DNA of 64,000 nucleotides from Azospirillum sp. TSA2s (GCF_004923315.1 NZ_CP039648.1:186001-250000); one strand, 5' to 3'. Positions 49,923 through 58,627 are shown, counted from the stretch's first letter. Translations and numbers: made by a program. The notes: generated by a model not told the origin, from the sequence alone.

Positions 49923-50954
49923 ATGACGACACCGAACGCCCCGATGCCGACGGGCCAAGGCTTCCACATGCCCGGCGAATGGGCACGCCACAGCGGCTGC
50001 TGGATGGCGTGGCCGTGCCGGCCGGAAACCTGGCCGGAGGGTGCCTTCGACGCCGCGTGCGACGCCTACGCCGAGGTCGCGCAGGCCATCTCCCGCTTCG
50101 AGCCGGTGACGATGGTGTGCGACCCGGCGGATGTGGCGGAGGCCTCGCTCGCCTGCGGTGCCGGCATCCAGATCCTGCCGCTGCCGATCAGCGATTCCTG
50201 GATCCGCGACACCGGCCCCAGCTTCGTTATCGACGGCAAGGGCGGGCTGGCCGGCGTCCATTGGGGCTTCAACGCCTGGGGCGGCAATTACGAGGGCTGC
50301 GAGAAGGACCAGCAGGTCGGCCGCCTGATCCTCGACCACCTCAAGCTCCCCTGCTTCTCCGCTCCGCTGGTGATGGAGGGCGGCTCCTTCCATGTGGACG
50401 GGGAGGGGACGCTGATCACCACCGAGCAATGCCTGCTCAACCCCAACCGCAATCCCGGCCTGTCGCGCGAGGAGATCGAGCGGCAGCTGAAGGACCATCT
50501 CGGCGTCGAGACGGTGATCTGGCTGGGGCAGGGCTATCAGGACGACGAGACCGACGGCCACATCGACGAGATCGCGCTGTTCGTGCGTCCCGGCGTGGTG
50601 ATGGCGATCACCACCGACGATCCCGGCGATCCCAACTTCAAGATCTTCCAGGACAATCTCGACCGGCTGAAGCGTGCCCGCGACGCGAAGGGCCGCGCGC
50701 TGGAGGTCATCCCGATCCAGCAGCCGGCCCGCCGCGACGTGAGCGGCGTGCGCCTGACCCTGTCCTACACCAACCTCTACATCGCCAACGGCGGCATCGT
50801 CATGCCGGCCTTCGAGGACCCGGCCGACGACGAAGCCTTCCGCGTCGTCCGCAAGGCCTTCCCCGACCGCGAGGTGGTGCAGATCGCGGCATTGGACATC
50901 GTGCGCGGCGGCGGCGGCATCCACTGCATTACCCAGCAGCAGCCGCTTCCCTGA
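49923..50954 (+). CDS. aguA: Agmatine deiminase
   Basis: Enzyme of 343 residues of the guanidino-group-modifying superfamily that converts agmatine to N-carbamoylputrescine and ammonia. Signature segments: WARHSGCWMAWPCRPETWP near the N-terminus, DSWIRDTGPSFV, NAWGGNYEGC, MEGGSFHVDGEGTLITTEQCLLNPNRNP, DETDGHIDEIALF (catalytic His) and GGGGIHCITQQQP with the catalytic Cys near residue 337. ATG 49923 follows AGGGGGATC. N-carbamoylputrescine amidase (aguB) is not in the window, so the second step must be encoded elsewhere. It fits the polyamine theme of the pot and puu genes. Confidence 0.96.
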   Translation: MTTPNAPMPTGQGFHMPGEWARHSGCWMAWPCRPETWPEGAFDAACDAYAEVAQAISRFEPVTMVCDPADVAEASLACGAGIQILPLPISDSWIRDTGPSFVIDGKGGLAGVHWGFNAWGGNYEGCEKDQQVGRLILDHLKLPCFSAPLVMEGGSFHVDGEGTLITTEQCLLNPNRNPGLSREEIERQLKDHLGVETVIWLGQGYQDDETDGHIDEIALFVRPGVVMAITTDDPGDPNFKIFQDNLDRLKRARDAKGRALEVIPIQQPARRDVSGVRLTLSYTNLYIANGGIVMPAFEDPADDEAFRVVRKAFPDREVVQIAALDIVRGGGGIHCITQQQPLP

Positions 50955-50977
50955 AACCGGCGCTCTGATCCGGCCCG

Positions 50978-52168
50978 TCAGGCCGCCATGGCGGGGGACG
51001 GCCGCAACGCCCGGCGTGCCAGTTCGAACGGGATCAGACCGACGGCGACCAGCGCCAGCAGCGCGCAGCCGAACTCGACGGTGACGAGGTCGCTGCCGGT
51101 CCGGTCGCGGATCAGGCCGGCCAGCATCTGGATGAGCGTCATCAGGATATAGAAGACGGTCATGAACCAGCCCAGCGACCATGCCGTCTCGCCCGGGGCG
51201 GAGTGGCGGGCGGGCAGGGCCAGGATGCCGCCGGCCGGCAGGCCGAGGAACAGGCCGGCGGCGATGCAGCTCGCCACCGGCGGCGCCCCCAGGCTGAAGG
51301 CCATCCCCGCCGCCGCGGCACCCAGCGATCCGACCGCCACCGGCATCAGCGGCCGGCCGCAACGGTCGGTCAGCAGGCCGCCCAGCGGCATGGTCGCCAT
51401 GGTCACCCACACGGTCAGGCTGACGGTGCGCGACGCCTCGGTCACCGACATGCCGGTGGAGGCCAGCAGGGCCGGCGCATAGGTCAGGAAAATCACCTGT
51501 CCGACATTGTAGGCGGTCCAGATGATGCCGGCCAGGGTCGGAAGAATGCTCTGCCGCCGGGCGATCAGGCGCAGGCTGGGCATGCTCCGCCGCCCTATGG
51601 CGGTGCCCGCGGCGATGCCGGCGGGCGAGCGGTAGGTCAGCCCCACCAGAACCGCCACCGTCATGCAGACCAGGGTCGTCAGATGGCAGGCCCAACGCCA
51701 GGACGCCGCCTCCGCGATCGCCGGGAACACCGCCAGCGCGACGGCGAGGCCGAATTGCCAGCTGATGAACACGATGGACAGCGCCGTCGACAGATCGCGG
51801 TCACGGAACCATTCGGCCACCATCGCCGACACCAGCACGCTGAGCACCGCGTTGCCGGCCCCGCCGACCAGACGCCCGGCCAGGGCGGTGCCATAATCGT
51901 GACTGACCGAGAACAGCGCGCTGCCGCCGGCCAGCAAAAGCAGGCTGAAGACCGCCAGCCGCTTCAGCCCGAATCGGCTGCTCAGCATGCCCGCCGGCAA
52001 GGCCAGCACGATGCCCGGCAGCATGAACAGGCCCATCAACTGGCCCATGGCGGCATAGTCGCTGTCCAAATCCACCCGCGCGAACGGCATCACGGCGCCG
52101 AGGATCTGGAATTCCAGCGCCATGCAGGTGCGGGCGATGAACAGGATGGCAAGAATGAACCAGCGCAT
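50978..52168 (-). CDS. MFS transporter
   Basis: Twelve-helix major facilitator protein of 396 residues. The loop 2-3 motif is GMLSSRFGLKRLAVF and the symmetric one is GGLLTDRCGRPLM. ATG 52168 starts at the first helix (RWFILAILFIARTCMALEFQILGAV). The first helices resemble the CynX/NimT-like and cyanate/nitrate-type branch, but substrate cannot be assigned. It is convergent with aguA, with 23 bases between, and divergent from the AI-2E family gene. Confidence 0.88.
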   Translation of the reverse strand: MRWFILAILFIARTCMALEFQILGAVMPFARVDLDSDYAAMGQLMGLFMLPGIVLALPAGMLSSRFGLKRLAVFSLLLLAGGSALFSVSHDYGTALAGRLVGGAGNAVLSVLVSAMVAEWFRDRDLSTALSIVFISWQFGLAVALAVFPAIAEAASWRWACHLTTLVCMTVAVLVGLTYRSPAGIAAGTAIGRRSMPSLRLIARRQSILPTLAGIIWTAYNVGQVIFLTYAPALLASTGMSVTEASRTVSLTVWVTMATMPLGGLLTDRCGRPLMPVAVGSLGAAAAGMAFSLGAPPVASCIAAGLFLGLPAGGILALPARHSAPGETAWSLGWFMTVFYILMTLIQMLAGLIRDRTGSDLVTVEFGCALLALVAVGLIPFELARRALRPSPAMAA

Positions 52169-52372
52169 GGACTTCGCTTTCCCCTGTCCACCCAAATTGT
52201 CCGCGTGCCCGTGCCGAAGATGACACCGAAACGCGCCTTGTCCAGAGCCCTACCGGACCGGTGTCTTTCCACGCGGAAATGTCTGCGCCTCCTCGAAAAG
52301 CGGCAACAGGGAACGTGGCGGCACGGCCGGTGTTCCTGTCGGGCATTCTCCCTTCCGGAAAGCCCGACGATC

Positions 52373-54271
52373 ATGGCCGAGGACACCGCCCGCCGGCTGC
52401 AGGCACGCCCCATCGCGGTGACGAAGGCCGCTCCCCCCGTTTCCACCCAGACCATCCTGCTGATCATCACGCTGATCGTGGTGACGCTGTATCTGGCGGC
52501 GGACATCCTGATGCCGATCGCCTTGGCGGTGCTGCTCGGCTTCGTGCTGACGCCCATCGTCAGCCGGCTGGAGCGCTGGCGCCTCGGCCGCGTGCCGTCG
52601 GTGCTGGCGGTGGTGGTCCTGCTGTTCCTCGCCATCATCGGCTTCGGCGCGGTGGTGGGCAGCCAGCTTGGCGATCTGGCCGACAATCTGCCGACCTACC
52701 AGCGCAACATCCACACCAAGATCGAATCCCTGCGCAGCGCCACCGCATCGACCGGCGACCGCGGCGCCATCAAGCAGGCGACCGAGGCCTTCCGCGACCT
52801 CAAGCAGGAGCTGGAGAACGCCACCGGCAGCGCGCCGCCGGCGCAGCAGGGCACCACGGCCGCGCCCACGCCGCAGGCCGGCCCCGCCGCCACCCCGCCG
52901 CGCCGCGAACCCGTGCCGGTGCGCATCGACCAGTCCGACACCGGCGTGTTCGACCTCGCCAGCCGGTTTCTCGGTCCGGCGATGACGCCCATCGCCACCG
53001 CCGGCATGGTGCTGGTCTTCACCATCTTCATGCTGCTGCAGCGGGAGGATCTGCGCGACCGCCTGATCCGTTTGGTCGGGTCCGGCGACCTCAGCCGCAC
53101 GACGGAGGCGATGAACGACGCCGGCGAGCGGGTCAGCCGCTATCTGCTGATGCAGGTGGTGGTGAACGTCACCTACGGCATTCCCATCGGCGTCGGCCTC
53201 TGGCTGCTGGGCGTGCCGAACCCGCTGCTGTGGGGATTGCTGGCGACGGTTCTGCGCTTCATCCCCTTCCTGGGGCCGGTGATCGCGTCGGCCTTTCCGA
53301 TCCTGCTCTCCTTCGCGGTCGACACCGGCTGGACCCTGCCGCTGCTGTGCATCGCCCTGTTCGTGGCGGTGGAGCTGTTTTCCAACAATGTGGTGGAACC
53401 CTGGCTCTACGGCACGGCGACCGGCCTGTCCTCTCTCGCCATCATCGTCGCGGCGGTGGTGTGGACGACGCTGTGGGGACCGGTCGGCCTGCTGCTGGCG
53501 ACGCCGCTGACGGTGTGCCTCGTCGTGCTGGGCCGCCATGTGCCGCAACTGCATTTCCTGGAGGTGATGCTGGGCGACCGCCCCGTCCTGCCCGACGAGG
53601 CGAAGGTTTACCAGCGTCTGCTCGCCCGCGACCCCACCGAGGCGACGGAGCTTGCCGAGGAGCGGCTCGGCGCCTGCAGCCCGGTCGAACTGGCCGACGG
53701 CCTGTTGCTTCCCGCCCTGTCGCTGGCCGAGCAGGACCGCCAGCGCGGCACCCTGAACCCGGACGGCAGGCAGGCGGTGGCCGAGGGCATGGCGAGCCTG
53801 CTGGACGAGTTGAGCGACAGCGTGTCCCCGGCCGCCGACGCGCCCCATGTGCTCTGTGTCGGTGCCCGCAACAATCTGGACGAGGCGGCGGCCGGGCTTC
53901 TGGCCTATCTGCTGACCGGCCGCGGCATCCGGACCGATGTCGTGCCGTGCGAGAAGGTGTCATCGCGCACCATCGCCAGCCTGGGAACCGCCGGGGTGGA
54001 TGCGGTGGTGCTGTCCTCCCTCAACCCGTCCGCCCTCGGCCACAGCCGGCGGCTGGTGCGCCGCCTGCGCCTGCATTTCGGTCCGCACGTGCCGATTCTG
54101 CTCTGCCTGTGGAGCGCCCATCCGGAGGCCGAGGTGCCGGAGCGCGCCAGCGCCGAGACCGACGCCAATCTGGTCGCCACCGGCATGGCCGGCGCCCTGG
54201 CGGAGTTGGAGGAACTGGACATCGGCGTGGTTGCGGCCCCCGCTGCCGAGCCGACGTCTCCGCAGCCTTAG
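52373..54271 (+). CDS. AI-2E family transporter with extra C-terminal cytosolic domain
   Basis: Membrane protein of 632 residues. The AI-2E/PerM core has eight helices with the conserved segments LAVLLGFVLTPIVSRLER and RFIPFLGPVIASAFPILLSF, and a Pro/Ala-rich insertion (about 150-190) after the amphipathic region. After residue about 390 a cytosolic domain follows (about 240 residues) with HVLCVGARNNLDEAAAGLLAYLLTGRGI, like a Rossmann/cobalamin-binding-type fold, and VDAVVLSSLNPS. The family includes autoinducer-2 exporters and Na/H antiporters; the tail may sense a ligand. ATG 52373 has a weak ribosome-binding site. The gene converges on siaD (overlap at 54268). Confidence 0.85.
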   Translation: MAEDTARRLQARPIAVTKAAPPVSTQTILLIITLIVVTLYLAADILMPIALAVLLGFVLTPIVSRLERWRLGRVPSVLAVVVLLFLAIIGFGAVVGSQLGDLADNLPTYQRNIHTKIESLRSATASTGDRGAIKQATEAFRDLKQELENATGSAPPAQQGTTAAPTPQAGPAATPPRREPVPVRIDQSDTGVFDLASRFLGPAMTPIATAGMVLVFTIFMLLQREDLRDRLIRLVGSGDLSRTTEAMNDAGERVSRYLLMQVVVNVTYGIPIGVGLWLLGVPNPLLWGLLATVLRFIPFLGPVIASAFPILLSFAVDTGWTLPLLCIALFVAVELFSNNVVEPWLYGTATGLSSLAIIVAAVVWTTLWGPVGLLLATPLTVCLVVLGRHVPQLHFLEVMLGDRPVLPDEAKVYQRLLARDPTEATELAEERLGACSPVELADGLLLPALSLAEQDRQRGTLNPDGRQAVAEGMASLLDELSDSVSPAADAPHVLCVGARNNLDEAAAGLLAYLLTGRGIRTDVVPCEKVSSRTIASLGTAGVDAVVLSSLNPSALGHSRRLVRRLRLHFGPHVPILLCLWSAHPEAEVPERASAETDANLVATGMAGALAELEELDIGVVAAPAAEPTSPQP

Positions 54272-55080
54272 GCCGCTGCCGCCCACCGGTTGCGCCCGGC
54301 GCGCTTGGCGATGTACAGCGCATCGTCGGCCGCCTGGATGCAGGCATCGGCCGTCCGCCCGTCGCGGTAGGTGGCGACGCCCAGGCTCAGAGTCACGACG
54401 ATGTCGTGGTCCTGATGCGCGATCGGATGGCGGGCGATGATCTCCCGCAGCTTTTCCGCCACCGCTTCGGCCTGGATCTGATCGGTGTCGGGCAACAGGA
54501 TCAGGAACTCCTCGCCGCCCCAGCGGGCGCACAGATCGTGCCCGCGCAGGTTCCGCCTCAGCAGGCCGGCGGTTTCCACCAGCACATGGTCGCCGGCGGC
54601 ATGACCGAAGGCGTCGTTCACTTCCTTGAAATGGTCGATGTCCAGCATGATGAGCGCGAAGCCGCCACCGTTGCGGCCGACGCGGCACAGCTCCGCCTCC
54701 AACCGTTCGATCATCTGGCGGCGGTTGGGCAGCTCGGTCAGCGGATCGGTCTGCGAGGCGGCGTGCAGCGCCCGCGCCATCTGGCGGGTGTCGGTCTGCA
54801 TGCGGTCGCTGATCTTGGCGATCTTGGTCAACTGCCGCATCAGCTTCAGATGCTCGTCGGCGAGCGCGCGGAATTCCCCCATCAGCGGATGGGCGGCGTA
54901 ATCCGGGTTCTCCGCAAGGCGGGCGAGCCAGTCCTGGATCTTCTGCTCCTGCAGCATCATGCCCACCGTTCCCCGCCGCAAGGCCCAGCGCCTGGGCAAA
55001 CCCGTCACCGTCGCGCCCTCAAGCCCGGTGCCAAGCCCGGTGCCAAGCCCGGTGTCGGCGGATTTGGTGTCGCCGGTCAT
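54268..55080 (-). CDS. siaD: Biofilm-type diguanylate cyclase (SiaD-like)
   Basis: Cytosolic diguanylate cyclase of 270 residues. GGDEF domain with active site GGEEF and an inhibitory site RxxD (RGHD) five residues before it; LIMLDIDHFKEVND is the metal/nucleotide segment. The N-terminal helical stalk (about 43-100) contains HPLMGEFRALADEHLKLMRQLTK and KISDRMQT, the region by which SiaD binds SiaC in Pseudomonas. The start ATG 55080 overlaps the histidine kinase stop (ATGA). The 40-residue extension before ATG 54960 includes a GTGL tandem repeat. It is the last gene of the siaA-siaB-siaC-kinase-siaD operon and would make c-di-GMP when SiaC activates it. Confidence 0.9.
   Translation of the reverse strand: MTGDTKSADTGLGTGLGTGLEGATVTGLPRRWALRRGTVGMMLQEQKIQDWLARLAENPDYAAHPLMGEFRALADEHLKLMRQLTKIAKISDRMQTDTRQMARALHAASQTDPLTELPNRRQMIERLEAELCRVGRNGGGFALIMLDIDHFKEVNDAFGHAAGDHVLVETAGLLRRNLRGHDLCARWGGEEFLILLPDTDQIQAEAVAEKLREIIARHPIAHQDHDIVVTLSLGVATYRDGRTADACIQAADDALYIAKRAGRNRWAAAA
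55021..55053 (-). repeat. 12-bp perfect tandem repeat in the siaD-like gene
   Basis: AAGCCCGGTGCC (as read on +) is repeated 2.75 times without mismatch, in frame, encoding Gly-Thr-Gly-Leu units just after the start codon. Copy number may vary by slippage. Confidence 0.75.
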
Positions 55081-55979
55081 GATGCCTCCTCTGCCACCGG
55101 GGCGATAGCGGTCGCCCGAAGCGTGGCCCGCGGCACCGGCAGCCGGACGGTGAAGGCCGACCCCCGCCCCAGTTCGCTCGTCACCGAAATGCCGCCGCCG
55201 TGGGTGTCCACGATGCAGCGGGCAAGGTGGAGCCCAAGCCCGGCGCCGGTCGTGCCGGCGGCGTTGGACGCGCGGAAATACTTGTCGAACAGCCGCGCCG
55301 CGTCGGCAGCATTGACGCCGATTCCCTCGTCCGTGATCCGCACCGTGACCTGACCCTCACCGGCCGAGAGGTCGACACGGACCGTCCCCCCGTTCGGCGA
55401 GTATTTGACAGCGTTCTCCAGCAGGTTGGAAAACACAATCGCCAAAAGGTCGCGGTCGCCGGGGATCGGGAGCGGACGATCGGCGCCATGCAGCTCGACC
55501 CGGTGGCCGCAGGCCGACGCCCCCACCTCGCCCACCAGCGCGGTCAGCATCGCCGCAAGGTCGAAGGCCATCGGCCGTGCCGCCACGGTGCCCAGCCGGT
55601 CGTTGGTCAGGCAGCGTTCGATCAGGTGCAGCATTCGCTGGACCGCGTTGCGGATCTTTCCCACCCGCGGCATCGCCGAAACCGGCAGCTTCGGCTCAAG
55701 CTCCAGCATCTGCGAGGCGCTGTCGATGATCGCCAGCGGCGTGCGGAATTCGTGGCTGACCATCAGCACGAACTGGCGCTGCTGGAGCGCCATCTCCTTG
55801 GTCTCGGTCTGCAGGCGGTCGCTGATCTTGGCGATCTTGCGGAACTGGCGCAAAAGCTTGCCGTGCCGTTCCGCCAGCGTCTGGAATTCCGCCAGCAGCG
55901 GGTTGTCGGCATTGGCCGGATCCTCGGCCAGCCGCTGAACCCACTGACGAAGCTCCTGTTCCTGCGACCGCATCGTCAT
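55077..55979 (-). CDS. Sensor-less histidine kinase inserted in the sia operon
   Basis: Soluble histidine kinase of 300 residues without a membrane or PAS domain. The phosphoacceptor is in MVSHEFRTPLAIID (His about 74), the N box is NLLENAVKYSPNGG, G1 DEGIGV and G2 TTGAGLGLHLARCI. Its first 65 residues closely match the stalk of the neighbouring diguanylate cyclase: EQELRQWVQRLAEDP, NPLLAEFQTLAERHGKLLRQ and KIAKISDRLQT. That stalk is the SiaC-binding part of SiaD proteins, so this kinase probably also answers to SiaC. No dedicated response regulator is adjacent; an OmpR-type regulator lies 4 kb away at 60058. Confidence 0.9.
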   Translation of the reverse strand: MTMRSQEQELRQWVQRLAEDPANADNPLLAEFQTLAERHGKLLRQFRKIAKISDRLQTETKEMALQQRQFVLMVSHEFRTPLAIIDSASQMLELEPKLPVSAMPRVGKIRNAVQRMLHLIERCLTNDRLGTVAARPMAFDLAAMLTALVGEVGASACGHRVELHGADRPLPIPGDRDLLAIVFSNLLENAVKYSPNGGTVRVDLSAGEGQVTVRITDEGIGVNAADAARLFDKYFRASNAAGTTGAGLGLHLARCIVDTHGGGISVTSELGRGSAFTVRLPVPRATLRATAIAPVAEEAS

Positions 55980-55999
55980 CCCGGGTGCTCAGTGCGCGA

Positions 56000-56374
56000 T
56001 CAGTGCGCCAGAATTTCGAAACGCAGCGACACGTCCTCGGCAAATTCCTCGGCCATGTCGAGCGCGCGGTCGTTGTCGCTGTCGTAATGCCAGCGCACCG
56101 ACACCGTCTGACCCTTCTGGTGGGCGCCGTCCAGCATCTCCAGCACGTCGATCATGCATTTGATGCTGCTGGTGTTGAGATAGCTCAGCCCGATGTCCAG
56201 CACCACCGCCGGGGCGGGGGCCTTCAGATACTCCTCCAGCCAGCTGAACACCGGCGCGTAGAAGTCGAAGGAGTTCTCCGGATAGGATTCCCCTTCGATG
56301 CGCAGCAGCCCGGCCGCCGGATCGAAATCGATCAGGGGCGAGCAGGAGGTTGCCTCGATCCGCAAACTGTCCAT
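56000..56374 (-). CDS. siaC: SiaC family regulatory phosphoprotein (DUF1987)
   Basis: Protein of 124 residues with the DUF1987 pattern: IEATSCSPLIDFDPAAGLLRIEGESYPENSFDFYAPVFSWLEEYL then LDIGLSYLNTSSIKCMIDVLEML and VSVRWHYDSDNDRALDMAEEFAE. The fold is like an anti-sigma antagonist (STAS-type). Thr68 in NTSS matches the residue phosphorylated by SiaB and dephosphorylated by SiaA in Pseudomonas; the unphosphorylated form activates the cyclase SiaD. ATG 56374 has GGAACACGC before it. It lies 20 bases upstream of the kinase gene. Confidence 0.92.
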   Translation of the reverse strand: MDSLRIEATSCSPLIDFDPAAGLLRIEGESYPENSFDFYAPVFSWLEEYLKAPAPAVVLDIGLSYLNTSSIKCMIDVLEMLDGAHQKGQTVSVRWHYDSDNDRALDMAEEFAEDVSLRFEILAH

Positions 56375-56394
56375 TATGCGTGTTCCGTGATTTC

Positions 56395-56940
56395 TTATAG
56401 CTGGACTTCAAGGCTGAAGAAGAAATAGGCGTCGTCCACCGCGCGCAGCGAGTATTCCAGCGGCCGGGTGGCCTTGCGCGCCATGTCGATCAGCCCCAGC
56501 CCGGCGCCGCTGGCGCCCGGCTCGCGCGGCTTGCGCGACTGCTCCTTGTAGACCGCCTTGAGGCCGGCCTTGTCCAGCCCGCGCAGCTTTTCCAGCATCG
56601 CCGACAGACCGGGCACGTCGTCCGCCTCCACCAGATTGCCGGAGCTGACGGCGTAATGGTCGCCTTCCTTGCCGATCACCACGATGCCGCTGTTGGCCGG
56701 GATCGGCCGGCCCAGCGCTTCGCGCGATGCCGTGTAATTGCGGACATTCTGCGCCTGCTCCACATAGACGGAGAAGACGTCCATGATCGCCGACTTTTCG
56801 ATCCGCTCATTTTCCAGATGGTTGCGGACCGCCTTGCCCAGCTCCTCGATGACGCTGTGGCTGAAGGGGCCGCTGAAGCAGATCAGCAGCTTCTGCCGCG
56901 ACAGCAGCTCCTGCAGGTTGAAGAGTTCGTTGCCTTTCAT
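56395..56940 (-). CDS. siaB: SiaB family protein kinase
   Basis: Protein of 181 residues. It is related to anti-sigma-factor-type Ser/Thr kinases (GHKL fold) that phosphorylate SiaC; visible segments are ICFSGPFSHSVIEELGKAVRNHLENE, the helix with SVYVEQAQNVRNY, and the glycine-rich ATP lid ASGAGLGLIDMARKATRPLEYSL. In Pseudomonas SiaB opposes the phosphatase SiaA. ATG 56940 is the family-like start (MKGNELFNLQEL); the frame upstream belongs to the siaA end. It lies 20 bases after the siaA stop. Confidence 0.9.
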   Translation of the reverse strand: MKGNELFNLQELLSRQKLLICFSGPFSHSVIEELGKAVRNHLENERIEKSAIMDVFSVYVEQAQNVRNYTASREALGRPIPANSGIVVIGKEGDHYAVSSGNLVEADDVPGLSAMLEKLRGLDKAGLKAVYKEQSRKPREPGASGAGLGLIDMARKATRPLEYSLRAVDDAYFFFSLEVQL

Positions 56941-56959
56941 CGTACTTTGACGACCTGCC

Positions 56960-58627
56960 TTACGGGTGGACGGGGTGGGAGGAGGATGCGTCGGCCGCGG
57001 ACACCGCCGCAAGTGCCGGCGAAACGGTGAAGCCGACCAGGGTGATGTCGTCGCGCTGGGCCCGCTCGCCCTGATGCTCGGCCAGGGACTGCGCGAAGGC
57101 GGTCCTGCGCTCCGCCATCGGGATCGCGTCGTGCTCCAGCAGCATGGTGCTGAAGCGGCGGTTGCCGAAGCCGAAGCCGCGGGCGCCGCCGGCCTGATCG
57201 AGGAAACCGTCGGTGGTCAGGTAGAAACTGCGGCCCGGCGCCAGTTCCACCCGGTGGGTGGTGAAGCGATGGCCGATGTCGGAGCGGCGATAGCCCAGGC
57301 TCTGCGGGTCGCCCTTCACCTCGTCGACCTTGTCGGTACCGGGATCGACGATGTGCAGGCCGATCCGCCCGCCGGCGAACAGCAGGTCGCCGCGATCCGG
57401 CCGCACCAGGCACAGCCCGATGTCCAGCCCGTTGTCGAAGCGCGGGTTGTCGCGTCCGCGGGCCAGCGCCGCGCGCACCATGCGGTTCAGCCCGCCCAGG
57501 ATCGCCGCCGGATCGCTGTCCGGCGTTTCCGACAGCACATGGTCGAGGATGGCCGACACCGTCATCGTCATGAAGGCGCCCGGCACGCCATGGCCGGAAC
57601 AGTCGGCGACGCCGATCAGGAAGCGGCCGTCCTCCAACTCGCGGAAGATGTGGAAATCGCCGCCCACCACGTCGCGCGGACGCCACAGCACGCAGACGCC
57701 GTCCAGATGCCGCGCCATCTCGCGCTCGTCCGGTAGGATGGCCGACTGCAGGAGGCTTGCATACTGGATGCTGTCCATCACCTGCCGGTTGACGACCGCC
57801 AGCTGCTCATTGGACTGGCGCAGTTCCTCCGTCCGTTCGGCGACGCGCTGTTCCAGCCGTTCGGTATAGTCGTGGACGGTTTCCGCCATATGGTTGAAGG
57901 CGACGGTCAGTTGGCCGATCTCGTCGGCGCGGGTGTTGCGCAGGCGCACGCGATAGTCGCCGGCGGCGATGGCGCCCGCCGACCGCGTCAGCCTGGCGAG
58001 CGGCGCCAGCACCAGCCGGTTCAGCAGCACGCTGATCATGCCGATGACCGCCAGAAGCGAGAAGATGACGAGACCCGCCATCGGCGCCAGCGCCGTCAGG
58101 GTGGCGCTTTCCGCCTCCTCCAGCGAATAGGTCATGCGCAGCAGGCCGACCATCGTGCGCTCGCCGTTGCTGCCTGACATGACGATCTGCCGTTCGACGG
58201 TCGCCAGCTCCGCCCGCCCGGCAGGACGGTCCAGCTCCACCAACGGTTCGCCATGGCCGCCGCGTCCGCCGGTCGCCGCCCACACCTTGACGCTGCGCAC
58301 CGCCGGATCCTCGGCCATCAGGCCGCGGATCATCGCCTCCACCGCGCGGGTGTCGAACTCCCAAACCGCCTGCCCCATGGCCGAAGCCTGGAGCGTGCCG
58401 ACCAGCGTCGCGCGGTGGGTCAGCGCGTCGCGCTGCTGCCGGCCGACCAGCACGGACGACACGCCCATGGCGATCAGCCCGACCAGCAGGGTGCAGCCGA
58501 CGATCATCAGAATGACGCGGGTCAGCAGAGACGATCCGCCGGCGCGGGCGACCTCGTCACCCGATCCACGGGGGCCGGCGCCGCGAAGCGTATAGGATTC
58601 GGTGTCGTCCCATCCCGTGACGCTCAT
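56960..58627 (-). CDS. siaA: SiaA-like membrane PP2C phosphatase with HAMP domain
   Basis: Membrane sensor-phosphatase of 555 residues. One helix (about 35-60), a periplasmic domain (60-178), a second helix (180-208), a HAMP domain (210-262), a coiled coil and a SpoIIE-type PP2C domain: RPRDVVGGDFHIF (320-330), GVADCSGHGVPGAFMTM (339-355) and LTTDGFLDQAG, containing the Mn-binding Asp residues. It would dephosphorylate SiaC on sensing an envelope signal. ATG 58627 has AGGAGG at ideal distance; ATG 58633 lies too close to it. The long frame upstream runs through non-coding DNA. It is the first gene of the sia operon. Confidence 0.92.
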   Translation of the reverse strand: MSVTGWDDTESYTLRGAGPRGSGDEVARAGGSSLLTRVILMIVGCTLLVGLIAMGVSSVLVGRQQRDALTHRATLVGTLQASAMGQAVWEFDTRAVEAMIRGLMAEDPAVRSVKVWAATGGRGGHGEPLVELDRPAGRAELATVERQIVMSGSNGERTMVGLLRMTYSLEEAESATLTALAPMAGLVIFSLLAVIGMISVLLNRLVLAPLARLTRSAGAIAAGDYRVRLRNTRADEIGQLTVAFNHMAETVHDYTERLEQRVAERTEELRQSNEQLAVVNRQVMDSIQYASLLQSAILPDEREMARHLDGVCVLWRPRDVVGGDFHIFRELEDGRFLIGVADCSGHGVPGAFMTMTVSAILDHVLSETPDSDPAAILGGLNRMVRAALARGRDNPRFDNGLDIGLCLVRPDRGDLLFAGGRIGLHIVDPGTDKVDEVKGDPQSLGYRRSDIGHRFTTHRVELAPGRSFYLTTDGFLDQAGGARGFGFGNRRFSTMLLEHDAIPMAERRTAFAQSLAEHQGERAQRDDITLVGFTVSPALAAVSAADASSSHPVHP

